Below, in pieces: positions 9,357 through 17,198 of a stretch of DNA of 44,461 bases (its first letter is position 1; every line of letters begins with the position of its first letter). Origin of the DNA: an uncultured Cytophagales bacterium (GTDB taxonomy: Bacteria > Bacteroidota > Bacteroidia > Cytophagales > UBA9547). The position numbers were made by a program, and so were the translations under genes. Below the pieces are notes generated by a model. The model saw only the letters and a list, made by a program, of their open reading frames with translations, did no database searches and was not told where the DNA came from. The stretch covers positions 1 to 44,461 of the forward strand of contig CAMFLX010000022.1 of NCBI GenBank assembly GCA_945957555.1. The letters are read 5' to 3'.

Positions 9357-11986
9357 CTTGGCATATTGTTCCGCGCTATAAACTTTGATAAAAGACGCTC
9401 AATAGGAACCAAACTCACCGCAATACATACTTTCACTAAGAAATCCAAGACTGGTGATATGTTAAAATTGACTAAACTCTCGGCCAATGTGCTCAAGAAT
9501 TCAATGGTAATAACTAAGGTAAGGAATGTAAGCGCTTTGCGGATGATGTCGTTAGCGTTGCTAGATCTATTAAGTTTGAATGACAACAACCAGAGACTAC
9601 CGAAGAAAACGACTTCTAACAAGTAGAACCACCAAGTTTGCCAAAATGGTGGCTTAATGGTGAATTTGACGGCCTCCTTTTCCGTAATTTGCCCAAAAGC
9701 GTTACGTGATCTTACGTTTATGGTATAGTCTCCACTAGATAAGTAGTTGAGAATTATTGTATTGCTATTACTCCAGTGCGACCAATCCTTTGAGTATCCA
9801 ACGATTTTGTATTGGTAGTCTAGTGCATTTTGATTGTAATAGTCAGGAGATACTACATTGAGTAAAAGGTTGCTCTCTTCTTGTTGTACAGAAAAGTTAT
9901 TGATAGACAGGTATTCACCTCTTGCATTCTTTATATTATGAACCAATATGTCTGGTTGGGCAAGAGCGTTATTATTTGTGCTTAAATTCAGACTGTAGAG
10001 CTGGTTTTTATCAGTCAACACCCATATCACTTTGCGCTCTTTGTCTATAACGTATTCATCTACATTTTTGAATAGTGATAAATACACAAAATTATCGTTT
10101 TTAGGGAAAGGATCTGAGAGTAGTTCCCAATACTTGTTTTTCAAAATCCACAAGGCATCGTTTTGAGAGTAAATCACCCTTTCCGCATGTCTGAAAGTTT
10201 CTTCAAGTAGAGAGTTTTTTTCTAATTTATTTTTGTTCGGATCGAAATAGTAAAAACTGGCAGAAAGGGAAAAATTGATTTTATTTTCATAATTGAACAA
10301 ATGAATGTCATCTGAATACGGATTGTTGATTTCAATTTCGGCAGTTTGTGAGATATCATTGTATTGCCCTAGTCGTACTTTGTAAAGCCTGCTTACACCA
10401 GCAAGCCACAAATTGCCTTGAGGGTCTTCACTAATACAAGTGATGGGCTGGTTAATGAATTCAAAAATGGAGAATTTCTCCCATTTTTTACCATCGTATA
10501 CAAGTGTGATGATACTTTCATCTGCGGTGCTTGCATGTATTTGTCGATTGTTAGACGAGGCATAAAGGTACCGGATGTTTTCATCACAAAGTTTTGTGAT
10601 TGAATTGCCAGAAATCTCATAAATGCCCCCATTAGTAGAGGCAATAAGCTTATTGCCAAGCAAGACCAGTTGGTTGCATTTGCTTTTAATATTCCCTACT
10701 CTTACAAAGTGGTATTTTACTGAAGTTAATATCCTTTTTTTGCTAAGGGTCTCCTTGCGTACAAGATTTTGGGCGGTTTGTTCAGCTACAGGGGCTGGCT
10801 TGTGTTTTTTCTTAAGAAGGTTTCGGAAATTGAACCTCTCTTTTTTTCTAATCTCGGTTGCATCATCGGCTTCAAGATTAGGACTCTTAACATAAACGGT
10901 CTTTTTTTCTACTAGCTCTTTGTATTCCTTAAGTTCTTCAAGCGCGAAAAGGCCTTCATTGGTACCTACATATAATTTCCCCTGATAAGAGAGAGCTGTC
11001 TCTAAGTGTCCTTCAAGTCCAAGATAGTTGGAGTAACAAAGGAATGGGATGTGGTAATCCATCCTAGAAATGCCAAATTCATGAGCAATCCAAACCCCTC
11101 CACTTGCATCTTTGCCTATGGCATATACTTCATCGTCAGGTAAGCCCGAATACACATTTATAGTAGCTAATGTATAACCATTTTTTATATTTACGATCAA
11201 GCAGCCACCTTTGGCGGTAGCTATCACGGCTGTTTCTTTGCCGATCATCACGGCATCGAGTACTTCGTATGTTTGTATGTAGGCAGAATCTAAGAGCTTG
11301 ATTTTGGAAAATACTTTGTCCTTAAGCAGGAATAAATTATTGTCGGTAGTGCCCACCAACACGGTCTTGGAATTTATAGGAGTAGTAAAACTAAAATTAC
11401 TTTGGGGGGCGTTTGAAAATGTGGAGTTTTCGGTCGACTTAATATTTACGAGTCTGATCTTGTTATCTTCGTAGCAAGCATAGACTGCATTGCCGAAAAC
11501 TAAAAGATTAGAGATATTTCCTTTGTGCAGGCTCACTATCCTATGTTCGGTCTTAGAATAAATAAAAAGTATTTGCTCGCCAAGGAAATAGACGAAGTCG
11601 CCTACGATTTCTATTCGGGCTATGTTTTTTACATTTTTATCGCCTTTTGATATGGAAACATAGTGATCGTGTCCCGTTGGATCGGTAGATACATAACCAA
11701 AATCATTAATACAGCCAACAAAGGTGATTTTGGAGCCGCTGTCATTTTTTATGGAGAATACTGTGCCAGGCGTTGGCGTAATACCCCAAAAAGTACCGTC
11801 AAACTTTAAAAGGCCCTTTCTGTTGGCAATGCGCATGCGCCCGAGCTCATCTTGTACTATTGCATAATTGTCGTTGTCAATGTTAGGCAGGTGAATGTTG
11901 AATTCCTTTAGGTAAAAGTCACCTGATTGCGAATAGCTGATAAAGCCCCCGAATGCGAGGCATAACGATAATAAGAAATACTTCAT
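9353..11986 (-). CDS. Two-component-type beta-propeller/Y_Y_Y sensor without output domain
   Basis: An 877-residue protein with a cleavable signal peptide (MKYFLLSLCLAFGGFISYSQ) and a long region of propeller-like repeats (for example LGRMRIANRKGLLKFDG, GGVWIAHEFGISRMDY and GNLWLAGVSRLYKV). A Y_Y_Y domain follows at about residues 700-770 (LDYQYKIVGYSKDWSHWS, ending NVRSRNAFG). Three hydrophobic segments (about 782-802, 815-835 and 848-866) close the protein. In typical Bacteroidota hybrid sensors this layout is followed by a kinase or HTH domain; here the chain ends after the last helix with SKFIARNNMPS. A basic, proline-containing linker (about 385-415, KKKHKPAPVAEQ) interrupts the propeller region. 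It may signal through a separate partner. Family recognised; ligand and partner unknown. Confidence 0.75.
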   Translation of the reverse strand: MKYFLLSLCLAFGGFISYSQSGDFYLKEFNIHLPNIDNDNYAIVQDELGRMRIANRKGLLKFDGTFWGITPTPGTVFSIKNDSGSKITFVGCINDFGYVSTDPTGHDHYVSISKGDKNVKNIARIEIVGDFVYFLGEQILFIYSKTEHRIVSLHKGNISNLLVFGNAVYACYEDNKIRLVNIKSTENSTFSNAPQSNFSFTTPINSKTVLVGTTDNNLFLLKDKVFSKIKLLDSAYIQTYEVLDAVMIGKETAVIATAKGGCLIVNIKNGYTLATINVYSGLPDDEVYAIGKDASGGVWIAHEFGISRMDYHIPFLCYSNYLGLEGHLETALSYQGKLYVGTNEGLFALEELKEYKELVEKKTVYVKSPNLEADDATEIRKKERFNFRNLLKKKHKPAPVAEQTAQNLVRKETLSKKRILTSVKYHFVRVGNIKSKCNQLVLLGNKLIASTNGGIYEISGNSITKLCDENIRYLYASSNNRQIHASTADESIITLVYDGKKWEKFSIFEFINQPITCISEDPQGNLWLAGVSRLYKVRLGQYNDISQTAEIEINNPYSDDIHLFNYENKINFSLSASFYYFDPNKNKLEKNSLLEETFRHAERVIYSQNDALWILKNKYWELLSDPFPKNDNFVYLSLFKNVDEYVIDKERKVIWVLTDKNQLYSLNLSTNNNALAQPDILVHNIKNARGEYLSINNFSVQQEESNLLLNVVSPDYYNQNALDYQYKIVGYSKDWSHWSNSNTIILNYLSSGDYTINVRSRNAFGQITEKEAVKFTIKPPFWQTWWFYLLEVVFFGSLWLLSFKLNRSSNANDIIRKALTFLTLVITIEFLSTLAESLVNFNISPVLDFLVKVCIAVSLVPIERLLSKFIARNNMPS

Positions 11987-12164
11987 TGTTGTTAACTGTG
12001 TGGTTGCCGGTAAATATAAAAGAAAATATATTTCGATGTGTTACATAAATATGATATTTTAGAGCATTTAAGAGAGGTTTTGCACTAATTAAAGATGGGA
12101 TTGACTTTAATGAATTTATTTTACAAGTAAAACAATTTAAACGATATCTTGTTTTAGGAAAACA

Positions 12165-12629
12165 ATGAAAGTATATCATTTTGAGTCTACACAAATATTG
12201 CCAATTAGTTTGGCAGAAGCTTGGTCTTTCTTTTCCTCGCCTACTAATCTTAAAAAGATAACACCTGAAGAATTGGATTTTAGGATCCTGAAAGATTTTA
12301 AGGATGAAAAAATGTACGCGGGTCAGCTCATTAATTATATAGTTAGGCCTGTCTTGGGGATACCTATGCGGTGGACAACTGAAATTACCCATGTGGTGCA
12401 AGGGAGCTATTTTGTGGATGAACAACGTTTCGGCCCTTATACGTTGTGGCATCATAAACATTTTTTTAAGGAGATTGATGGTGGTGTGGAAATGACAGAC
12501 TCAGTGCACTATGCGCTTCCATTAGGTGTTTTAGGACACATTGCTCATTGGCTTTTTGTAAAGAAAAAGTTGGCTGCTATTTTCGAATACAGGCGTAAAG
12601 TGTTAGAGGTGGAATTTGGTAAGAGATAG
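12165..12629 (+). CDS. SRPBCC-family (START-like) ligand-binding protein
   Basis: This 154-residue protein starts MKVYHFESTQILPISLAEAWSFFS, the typical first strand and helix of the SRPBCC fold. It continues with SPTNLKKITPEELDFRIL, then RWTTEITHVVQGSYFVDEQRFGPYTLWHHKHFF, and ends in the long C-terminal helix (IAHWLFVKKKLAAIFEYRRKVLEVEFG). Members bind hydrophobic ligands, and many similar stand-alone proteins are annotated as cell-division-inhibitor-like or polyketide-cyclase-like without proof. It has no signal peptide, so it is likely cytosolic. It is alone in its unit and is followed by a degenerate repeat array. Function not assigned. Confidence 0.8.
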   Translation: MKVYHFESTQILPISLAEAWSFFSSPTNLKKITPEELDFRILKDFKDEKMYAGQLINYIVRPVLGIPMRWTTEITHVVQGSYFVDEQRFGPYTLWHHKHFFKEIDGGVEMTDSVHYALPLGVLGHIAHWLFVKKKLAAIFEYRRKVLEVEFGKR

Positions 12630-12643
12630 GGTAATACTCCTAT

Positions 12644-12769
12644 CATCAGTGAGCTACATTCTGCCATCAGCGGGCTACTTTCGGTCATCAGCGAGCTACT
12701 TTTGGTTATCAACAAGTCACTTTTGTACATCGATGCGTTACTTTCGATTATTCACACACTACTTGTGTG
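12644..12769. repeat. Degenerate 21-bp tandem repeat, six units
   Basis: Six consecutive 21-bp units follow the SRPBCC gene: units 1-3 begin CATCAG and share the core GCTACnTTnnG; units 4-6 diverge (TATCAA, CATCGA and TATTCA starts) but keep the phase and the conserved AC-TT core. A period of 21 means both strands read as heptapeptide repeats (for example SSASYFW on plus and ESSPLMA on minus), but neither frame has a believable gene context. It is probably a non-coding array of the kind scattered in Bacteroidota intergenic regions. The rest of the 276-bp gap before dxr shows nothing else firm. Confidence 0.75.
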
Positions 12770-12905
12770 CTATTATTCATATTAAATTTATTCCGATACT
12801 GGTCTCTAACTATTTGATCCTATTCTTGATAGAACTGTGTATGGGTGAATCATTATGCAACGATTCGTTTATTGCTATTTTTGATAATTTTCGTATTTTC
12901 GCCCT

Positions 12906-14084
12906 GTGAATATTAAAAAGCATATAGCCATTTTGGGTTCTACAGGATCTATTGGCACACAAGCTTTAGAGGTGGTGAAAGCCAATCCAGATAAGTTTGA
13001 GGTCGAGGTACTTACCGCTCAAAACAATGCAGAGTTGCTCATTCGACAAGCAATCGAATTTAAGCCCAATACGGTAGTTATTCAAAATGAGACGCTTTAT
13101 CCTTTAGTAAAGGAAACGCTCGATCCTTACGATATCAAAGTATATACTGGAGATAAGGCGTTGGCAGATGTAGTGACCATGGGTACCATCCAAGTTGTGA
13201 TTACGGCATTAGTGGGTTATTCGGGCTTGTTACCGACCGTTAATGCGATCAAAGCTGGTAAAACCTTAGCCCTTGCGAACAAAGAAACTTTAGTAGTTGC
13301 AGGAGCACTCATCAAAGAATTGGTAAAAAAGCATAAAGTGAGCATTTTACCTGTAGACTCTGAACATTCGGCGATATTCCAGTGCTTGGTAGGGGAGTTT
13401 GACAACCCTATTGAAAAGCTGATACTTACTGCATCGGGTGGACCTTTCAGAGGGAAAAATGTAGAATATCTTAAGACCATAACCAAAGAACAAGCGCTCA
13501 AGCATCCTAATTGGACTATGGGGAGTAAAATCACTATAGATTCGGCCACTTTAATGAATAAAGGCCTGGAGGTAATCGAAGCCAAATGGCTCTTTGACGT
13601 ACAACCTGAGCAGATAGAGGTGGTTGTTCATCCACAATCCATCGTTCATTCTTTGGTACAGTTTACCGACGGTTCATTGAAGGCACAGCTGGGGCTTCCA
13701 GATATGAAGTTGCCCATTCAGTATGCATTGAGCTATCCTGAGCGTTTTAAGAATGATTTCCCAAGATTTGATTTTTTGAAATACCCACATTTAACTTTCG
13801 AACAGCCCGATGTGGCAACTTTTAGGTGTCTCTCTCTTGCGTATGAAGCCATGAAGATAGGCGGTAATACCGCATGTGTGCTCAATGCGGCCAATGAAGT
13901 GGCTGTTGAAGAGTTTTTAAAGGACAGGATTGGCTTTATGCATATTCCGGAAGTGATTGAACTAACCATGCATAAAGTAGGTTTTGATAAAGGTACTGAT
14001 TTGCAGACATACATCGCTTCCAACCAAGAGGCAAGGCTAGTAGCACAAGAGTTGGCGCATAAGTTTTTAGTAAAAAATATATAA
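12906..14084 (+). CDS. dxr: 1-deoxy-D-xylulose 5-phosphate reductoisomerase (GTG start)
   Basis: Dxr (IspC) converts DXP to methylerythritol 4-phosphate with NADPH, the committed step of the MEP isoprenoid pathway. The 392-residue product has the nucleotide-binding GSTGSIGTQ (11-19), metal ligands D151 and E153 in PVDSEHSAIFQ, ASGGPFRG, and the substrate loop HPNWTMGSKITIDSATLMNKG followed by VIEA, plus VVHPQSIVHSLVQF. The start is a GTG at 12906, chosen because NIKKHIAILGSTGSIG begins just as in homologs and no ATG exists close by. It is 10 bp from rseP, so the two are probably one transcript, a common pairing in bacteria. Confidence 0.97.
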   Translation: MNIKKHIAILGSTGSIGTQALEVVKANPDKFEVEVLTAQNNAELLIRQAIEFKPNTVVIQNETLYPLVKETLDPYDIKVYTGDKALADVVTMGTIQVVITALVGYSGLLPTVNAIKAGKTLALANKETLVVAGALIKELVKKHKVSILPVDSEHSAIFQCLVGEFDNPIEKLILTASGGPFRGKNVEYLKTITKEQALKHPNWTMGSKITIDSATLMNKGLEVIEAKWLFDVQPEQIEVVVHPQSIVHSLVQFTDGSLKAQLGLPDMKLPIQYALSYPERFKNDFPRFDFLKYPHLTFEQPDVATFRCLSLAYEAMKIGGNTACVLNAANEVAVEEFLKDRIGFMHIPEVIELTMHKVGFDKGTDLQTYIASNQEARLVAQELAHKFLVKNI

Positions 14085-14094
14085 TTAATTTACA

Positions 14095-15405
14095 ATGGGT
14101 TTCCTTATCATGATTGGGCAGTTTTTGCTCGCACTTTCTATTCTCGTAGCCATACACGAGCTCGGCCACATGCTACCAGCCTTGTGGTTTGGTATGAGGG
14201 TCGAAAAATTTTACATAGGCTTTCCCCCAAAGGTATTTTCCTTTGTCCGAAAGGGCATAGAATATGGACTAGGTGCTATCCCTCTTGGTGGTTTTGTGAA
14301 GATTTCAGGTATGGTAGACGAAAGCCTCGATACCAAAAACCTAGATGCAGTGCCTCAACCATGGGAATTTAGAGCCAAGCCTGCTTGGCAACGACTTATC
14401 GTGATGTTGGGTGGCGTATTCGTCAACTTTGTCTTTGGGATCATCATAGTTGCAATTATGCTTTGGGTTTGGGGTGTAACCAAGGTTCCTATTGAAGCTC
14501 TTAAAAACGGTATTTATCCCTTGGAAGCAGCTCAGGAATTAGGCTTTAAACCAGGCGATAAAATTTTGACGATCAATGATAAGAAGGTAGAGTTTTACAA
14601 TGATATTATTGTTCCCAGAACTATAATTGATGGTGACGCGACATATTTGGTACAGAGAGGCTCTGAGCAATTGAAAATCAATGTTCCGGTAGAAACCTTG
14701 AACAAATTGAACGAAAACCCATTCATGCTAGCTAGAACAGAACTCTATGTGTCTGCCTTAGTAGATAGTAGTGGGGCGCAAAAGGCGGGTATAAAGCTAG
14801 AGGATAGAATCATTTCAGTAAACGGAACGCCTGTCAAGTTTTTAGATGAACTAAAGAGTATATTAGGTAAAAACAAAGGTAAGGCAGTTGCAGTTGGGCT
14901 TATAAGAGGTAAAGATTCATTGAAACTCAATGTGAACATCTCTGCAGAAGGTTTGATGGGTGCTGGTTTGGACAATGCAATTCCATATCCAGAAGTGAAA
15001 GAAGAGTTTACTTTTGGTCGCGCTTTCCTTTCAGCCCCAGGTCATGGCGCAGATTTGATTATGACTAATATCAAAGCCTTTAAGCTAATGGCTCAAGGGA
15101 AAATAAATCCTATGAAGACGGTTGGAGGGCCGATAAAGATGGCTGGGCAATTTGGAAAGAATTTTATCTTGGAAAAATTCTTTTCACTTTTAGCTATTAT
15201 TTCCATAATGCTAGCCTTTATGAACTTGCTTCCAATCCCAGCTTTGGACGGTGGCCATGTCATGTTTCTTTTGTTTGAGTTGATCACACGAAGGAAGCCT
15301 TCAGACAAAGTAGTGGAGATTTCTCAAAGGGTCGGAATGGTGTTTTTGTTGACATTAACGGTTTTGATTACCTTCAAAGACGCGTTTGAATCTGTTATTA
15401 GATAA
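14095..15405 (+). CDS. rseP: Site-2 protease RseP (regulator of sigma-E protease)
   Basis: RseP is an inner-membrane zinc metalloprotease that cuts membrane-bound anti-sigma factors and signal-peptide remnants inside the bilayer. The 436-residue product shows the zinc site H21-E-L-G-H25 in the first helix, the second metal ligand in NLLPIPALDGGH (D near residue 385), two PDZ-like domains between them (with AQELGFKPGDKILTIND and AQKAGIKLEDRIISVNG), and four hydrophobic segments. The start may be 14095 or the ATG at 14110. It follows dxr and is closed by a hairpin terminator at 15428. Confidence 0.95.
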   Translation: MGFLIMIGQFLLALSILVAIHELGHMLPALWFGMRVEKFYIGFPPKVFSFVRKGIEYGLGAIPLGGFVKISGMVDESLDTKNLDAVPQPWEFRAKPAWQRLIVMLGGVFVNFVFGIIIVAIMLWVWGVTKVPIEALKNGIYPLEAAQELGFKPGDKILTINDKKVEFYNDIIVPRTIIDGDATYLVQRGSEQLKINVPVETLNKLNENPFMLARTELYVSALVDSSGAQKAGIKLEDRIISVNGTPVKFLDELKSILGKNKGKAVAVGLIRGKDSLKLNVNISAEGLMGAGLDNAIPYPEVKEEFTFGRAFLSAPGHGADLIMTNIKAFKLMAQGKINPMKTVGGPIKMAGQFGKNFILEKFFSLLAIISIMLAFMNLLPIPALDGGHVMFLLFELITRRKPSDKVVEISQRVGMVFLLTLTVLITFKDAFESVIR

Positions 15406-15427
15406 AGCACGTTTCAGGAAGAAAATT

Positions 15428-15474
15428 AAAGGAGTGGTTGATGGTTTTCAGGAATCGTCGACCACTCCTTTTTT
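15428..15474 (+). terminator. Intrinsic terminator of dxr-rseP
   Basis: A 14-bp stem (AAAGGAGTGGTTGA at 15428-15441 with TCGACCACTCCTTT at 15458-15471, one G-U pair) with a 16-nt loop, followed by a T-run. It lies 22 bp after the rseP stop. Confidence 0.88.
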
Positions 15475-15565
15475 GTAAATACTCACTAAGGATAAACTAT
15501 AATTCTATATTCTTTGTTATGTTTGTAAATAGTTTACAAATTCAACCATCTTTAGGGTTTACAAA
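15472..15565. promoter_or_regulatory. Candidate MarR operator: palindrome plus flanking half-sites
   Basis: TTTGTAAATAGTTTACAAA (15522-15540) is a perfect 8-bp inverted repeat with a 3-bp spacer. The same half-site recurs as TTTGTAAA at 15472-15479 and as TTTACAAA at 15558-15565, 16 bp before the MarR-type gene. MarR proteins are homodimers that bind such palindromes and usually repress their own operon, so these are likely autoregulatory sites. No mapped promoter exists to confirm it. Confidence 0.6.
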
Positions 15566-15580
15566 CAATCATAAGAATAC

Positions 15581-16045
15581 ATGCTTACAAGACATTTGCC
15601 ATTTGGCACACAAACATTCATACTGTCAAAACTATACTATAGTGTACTTAGTAAACGCTTAGAAATGCTAGAGATTGAGCGTTATTTTTCACTCATGTTA
15701 TATGTGAAGAATCATAATGGTTGTACGCAGCAGCAGATATGCGATGATTTGTACATTGATAAAACTGCTATGGTTAAGGTAATTGACTATTTAGCTAAAG
15801 CTGGTTATGTAGAGCGCAAGACCAACCCTAGTGACCGTCGTCAGCATTGCATCACACTTACAGAAACCGGTTTAAAGCGTACGGAAGAAATCCTGATTGC
15901 CTTTGAAGAGTTGGATCGTTATGTTTTTGCGGAGATGACGATGGAACAAAGAGAGGATTTTGTGACGACCATAGATACCATGTGTGATCGTTTAAGAGAT
16001 TTGCCTGCCAATTCTCTGTTTTTTAATTACAAAAAGAACAAATAA
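15581..16045 (+). CDS. MarR-family transcriptional regulator of the RND operon
   Basis: A 154-residue winged-helix protein. The MarR core is clear: CTQQQICDDLYIDKTAMVKVIDYLAKAGYVERKTNPSD (about 52-90) is the helix-turn-helix plus wing, followed by RRQHCITLTETGLKRTEEIL and a C-terminal dimerisation helix. The ATG at 15581 keeps the full N-terminal dimer helix (LSKLYYSVLSKRLEMLEIERYFSLML). It precedes the membrane-fusion protein gene by 7 bp and lies behind a palindromic site, so it most likely represses its own operon and responds to a phenolic or drug-like ligand. The ligand is unknown. Confidence 0.9.
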   Translation: MLTRHLPFGTQTFILSKLYYSVLSKRLEMLEIERYFSLMLYVKNHNGCTQQQICDDLYIDKTAMVKVIDYLAKAGYVERKTNPSDRRQHCITLTETGLKRTEEILIAFEELDRYVFAEMTMEQREDFVTTIDTMCDRLRDLPANSLFFNYKKNK

Positions 16046-16052
16046 TTTTTTT

Positions 16053-17114
16053 ATGAAGAACTACAAAATAATGATTGTCATAACCATCATTGTAGTTGCA
16101 TTGGCTTTAATTAAGATTTTTTATTTAAAACCTGATGATAACAAAAATAAAGTTGGCAAGCCGAATGCGGCACCAATAGCTACTACGGCTTACTTAGTGA
16201 AGCCCGAAAAAATCTCGCAACAGGTATATGTAAGTGGCACTATTGTACCTTATAATCAGGTTTCGTTAAGAAGCGAAATTGCGGGAAAGATCGTATCCAT
16301 AGGTTTCAAAGATGGAGAATATGTACAGAAGGGGGATCTGTTGGTTAAGATTAATGATGCAGACTTACAGGCTCAGTTGCTTAAAAATACCTCACTCGTA
16401 CAGCTAGCCAACCAAAAAAAGGAACGTCTGTCGAAGCTCAAATCCATAGATGGTGTGAGCCAAGAGGAGTTGGACATTGTTGAAAGTGATATCAAAAACC
16501 TAGAATCGGATAGAGCATTTCTAAGTGCGCAAATTGCTAAGACATCTATTATAGCGCCATTTTCTGGTACTATTGGTTTAAAGTTGATCTCAGAAGGTGC
16601 TTATGTGTCTCCTAATGACGTCATTGCATCGTTTGTTCAAACCAAACCCATCTATATCGATTTTGCTTTACCAGAAAAATATGCGGGTATAGTAAAAAGA
16701 GGTATGGGTATTAGTTTTCAAGGCGAAAGTTTAGTAGGAGGACCGGCACTTAAAGCCCAGATATCTGCGATGGAGCCCATCATAGAGCCCTTAACAAAAA
16801 CTTTAAAATGTAGAGCTACTTATTTTGGTAGTGAGCAATTATTCGCTGGAGCTTTCGTAAAGGTTTACCTAAATCTAGCTACACTAGAGCATGCTATATT
16901 GATCCCAACTCAAAGTATTATTCCAATCTTAAAAGGTCAAAAGGTATTTGTGGCAAAGAACGGTCTGGCGGAAGAAGTTAAGGTAACTACTGGTATACGT
17001 ACCGACGAGAAGATTCAAGTATTGGACGGCTTACAAATTGGTGATACGATTCTTACTTCAGGCCTATTAGGGCTCAAAAAAGGAGCCAAACTTAGGATTA
17101 CTAAAGTACAGTAA
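16053..17114 (+). CDS. RND efflux periplasmic adaptor (HlyD/AcrA family)
   Basis: The adaptor links the inner-membrane RND pump to the outer-membrane channel. The 353-residue product has an N-terminal membrane anchor (about residues 5-22, IMIVITIIVVALALIKIFYL) in place of a lipobox, a barrel-sandwich half-motif (SGTIVPYNQVSLRSEIAGKIVSIG, then DGEYVQKGDLLVKIND), a short coiled-coil hairpin (about 105-165, shorter than in AcrA), the second lipoyl half (IIAPFSGTIGLKLISEGAYVSPNDVI), then beta-barrel and membrane-proximal domains. It is second in the marR-adaptor-pump-channel operon, with an 84-bp gap before the pump gene. Confidence 0.93.
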   Translation: MKNYKIMIVITIIVVALALIKIFYLKPDDNKNKVGKPNAAPIATTAYLVKPEKISQQVYVSGTIVPYNQVSLRSEIAGKIVSIGFKDGEYVQKGDLLVKINDADLQAQLLKNTSLVQLANQKKERLSKLKSIDGVSQEELDIVESDIKNLESDRAFLSAQIAKTSIIAPFSGTIGLKLISEGAYVSPNDVIASFVQTKPIYIDFALPEKYAGIVKRGMGISFQGESLVGGPALKAQISAMEPIIEPLTKTLKCRATYFGSEQLFAGAFVKVYLNLATLEHAILIPTQSIIPILKGQKVFVAKNGLAEEVKVTTGIRTDEKIQVLDGLQIGDTILTSGLLGLKKGAKLRITKVQ

Positions 17115-17198
17115 TTGTTTATGACTGTACTCAAAGGAAGGACTTATTTTTTTGAACAGAATAAAAGTGTATAGCCAAGTGATAACACAAAGATATTT

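Noticed and set aside
12644-12769. CRISPR-like array from the regularly spaced repeats
   Set aside because: The units are contiguous with no unique spacers, only 21 bp long and degenerate, and no cas gene is in the window.
12616-12909. 97-codon frame containing heptapeptide repeats downstream of the SRPBCC gene
   Set aside because: The repeats come from the 21-bp DNA array; there is no ribosome-binding site, the frame runs into dxr, and similar frames exist on the opposite strand.
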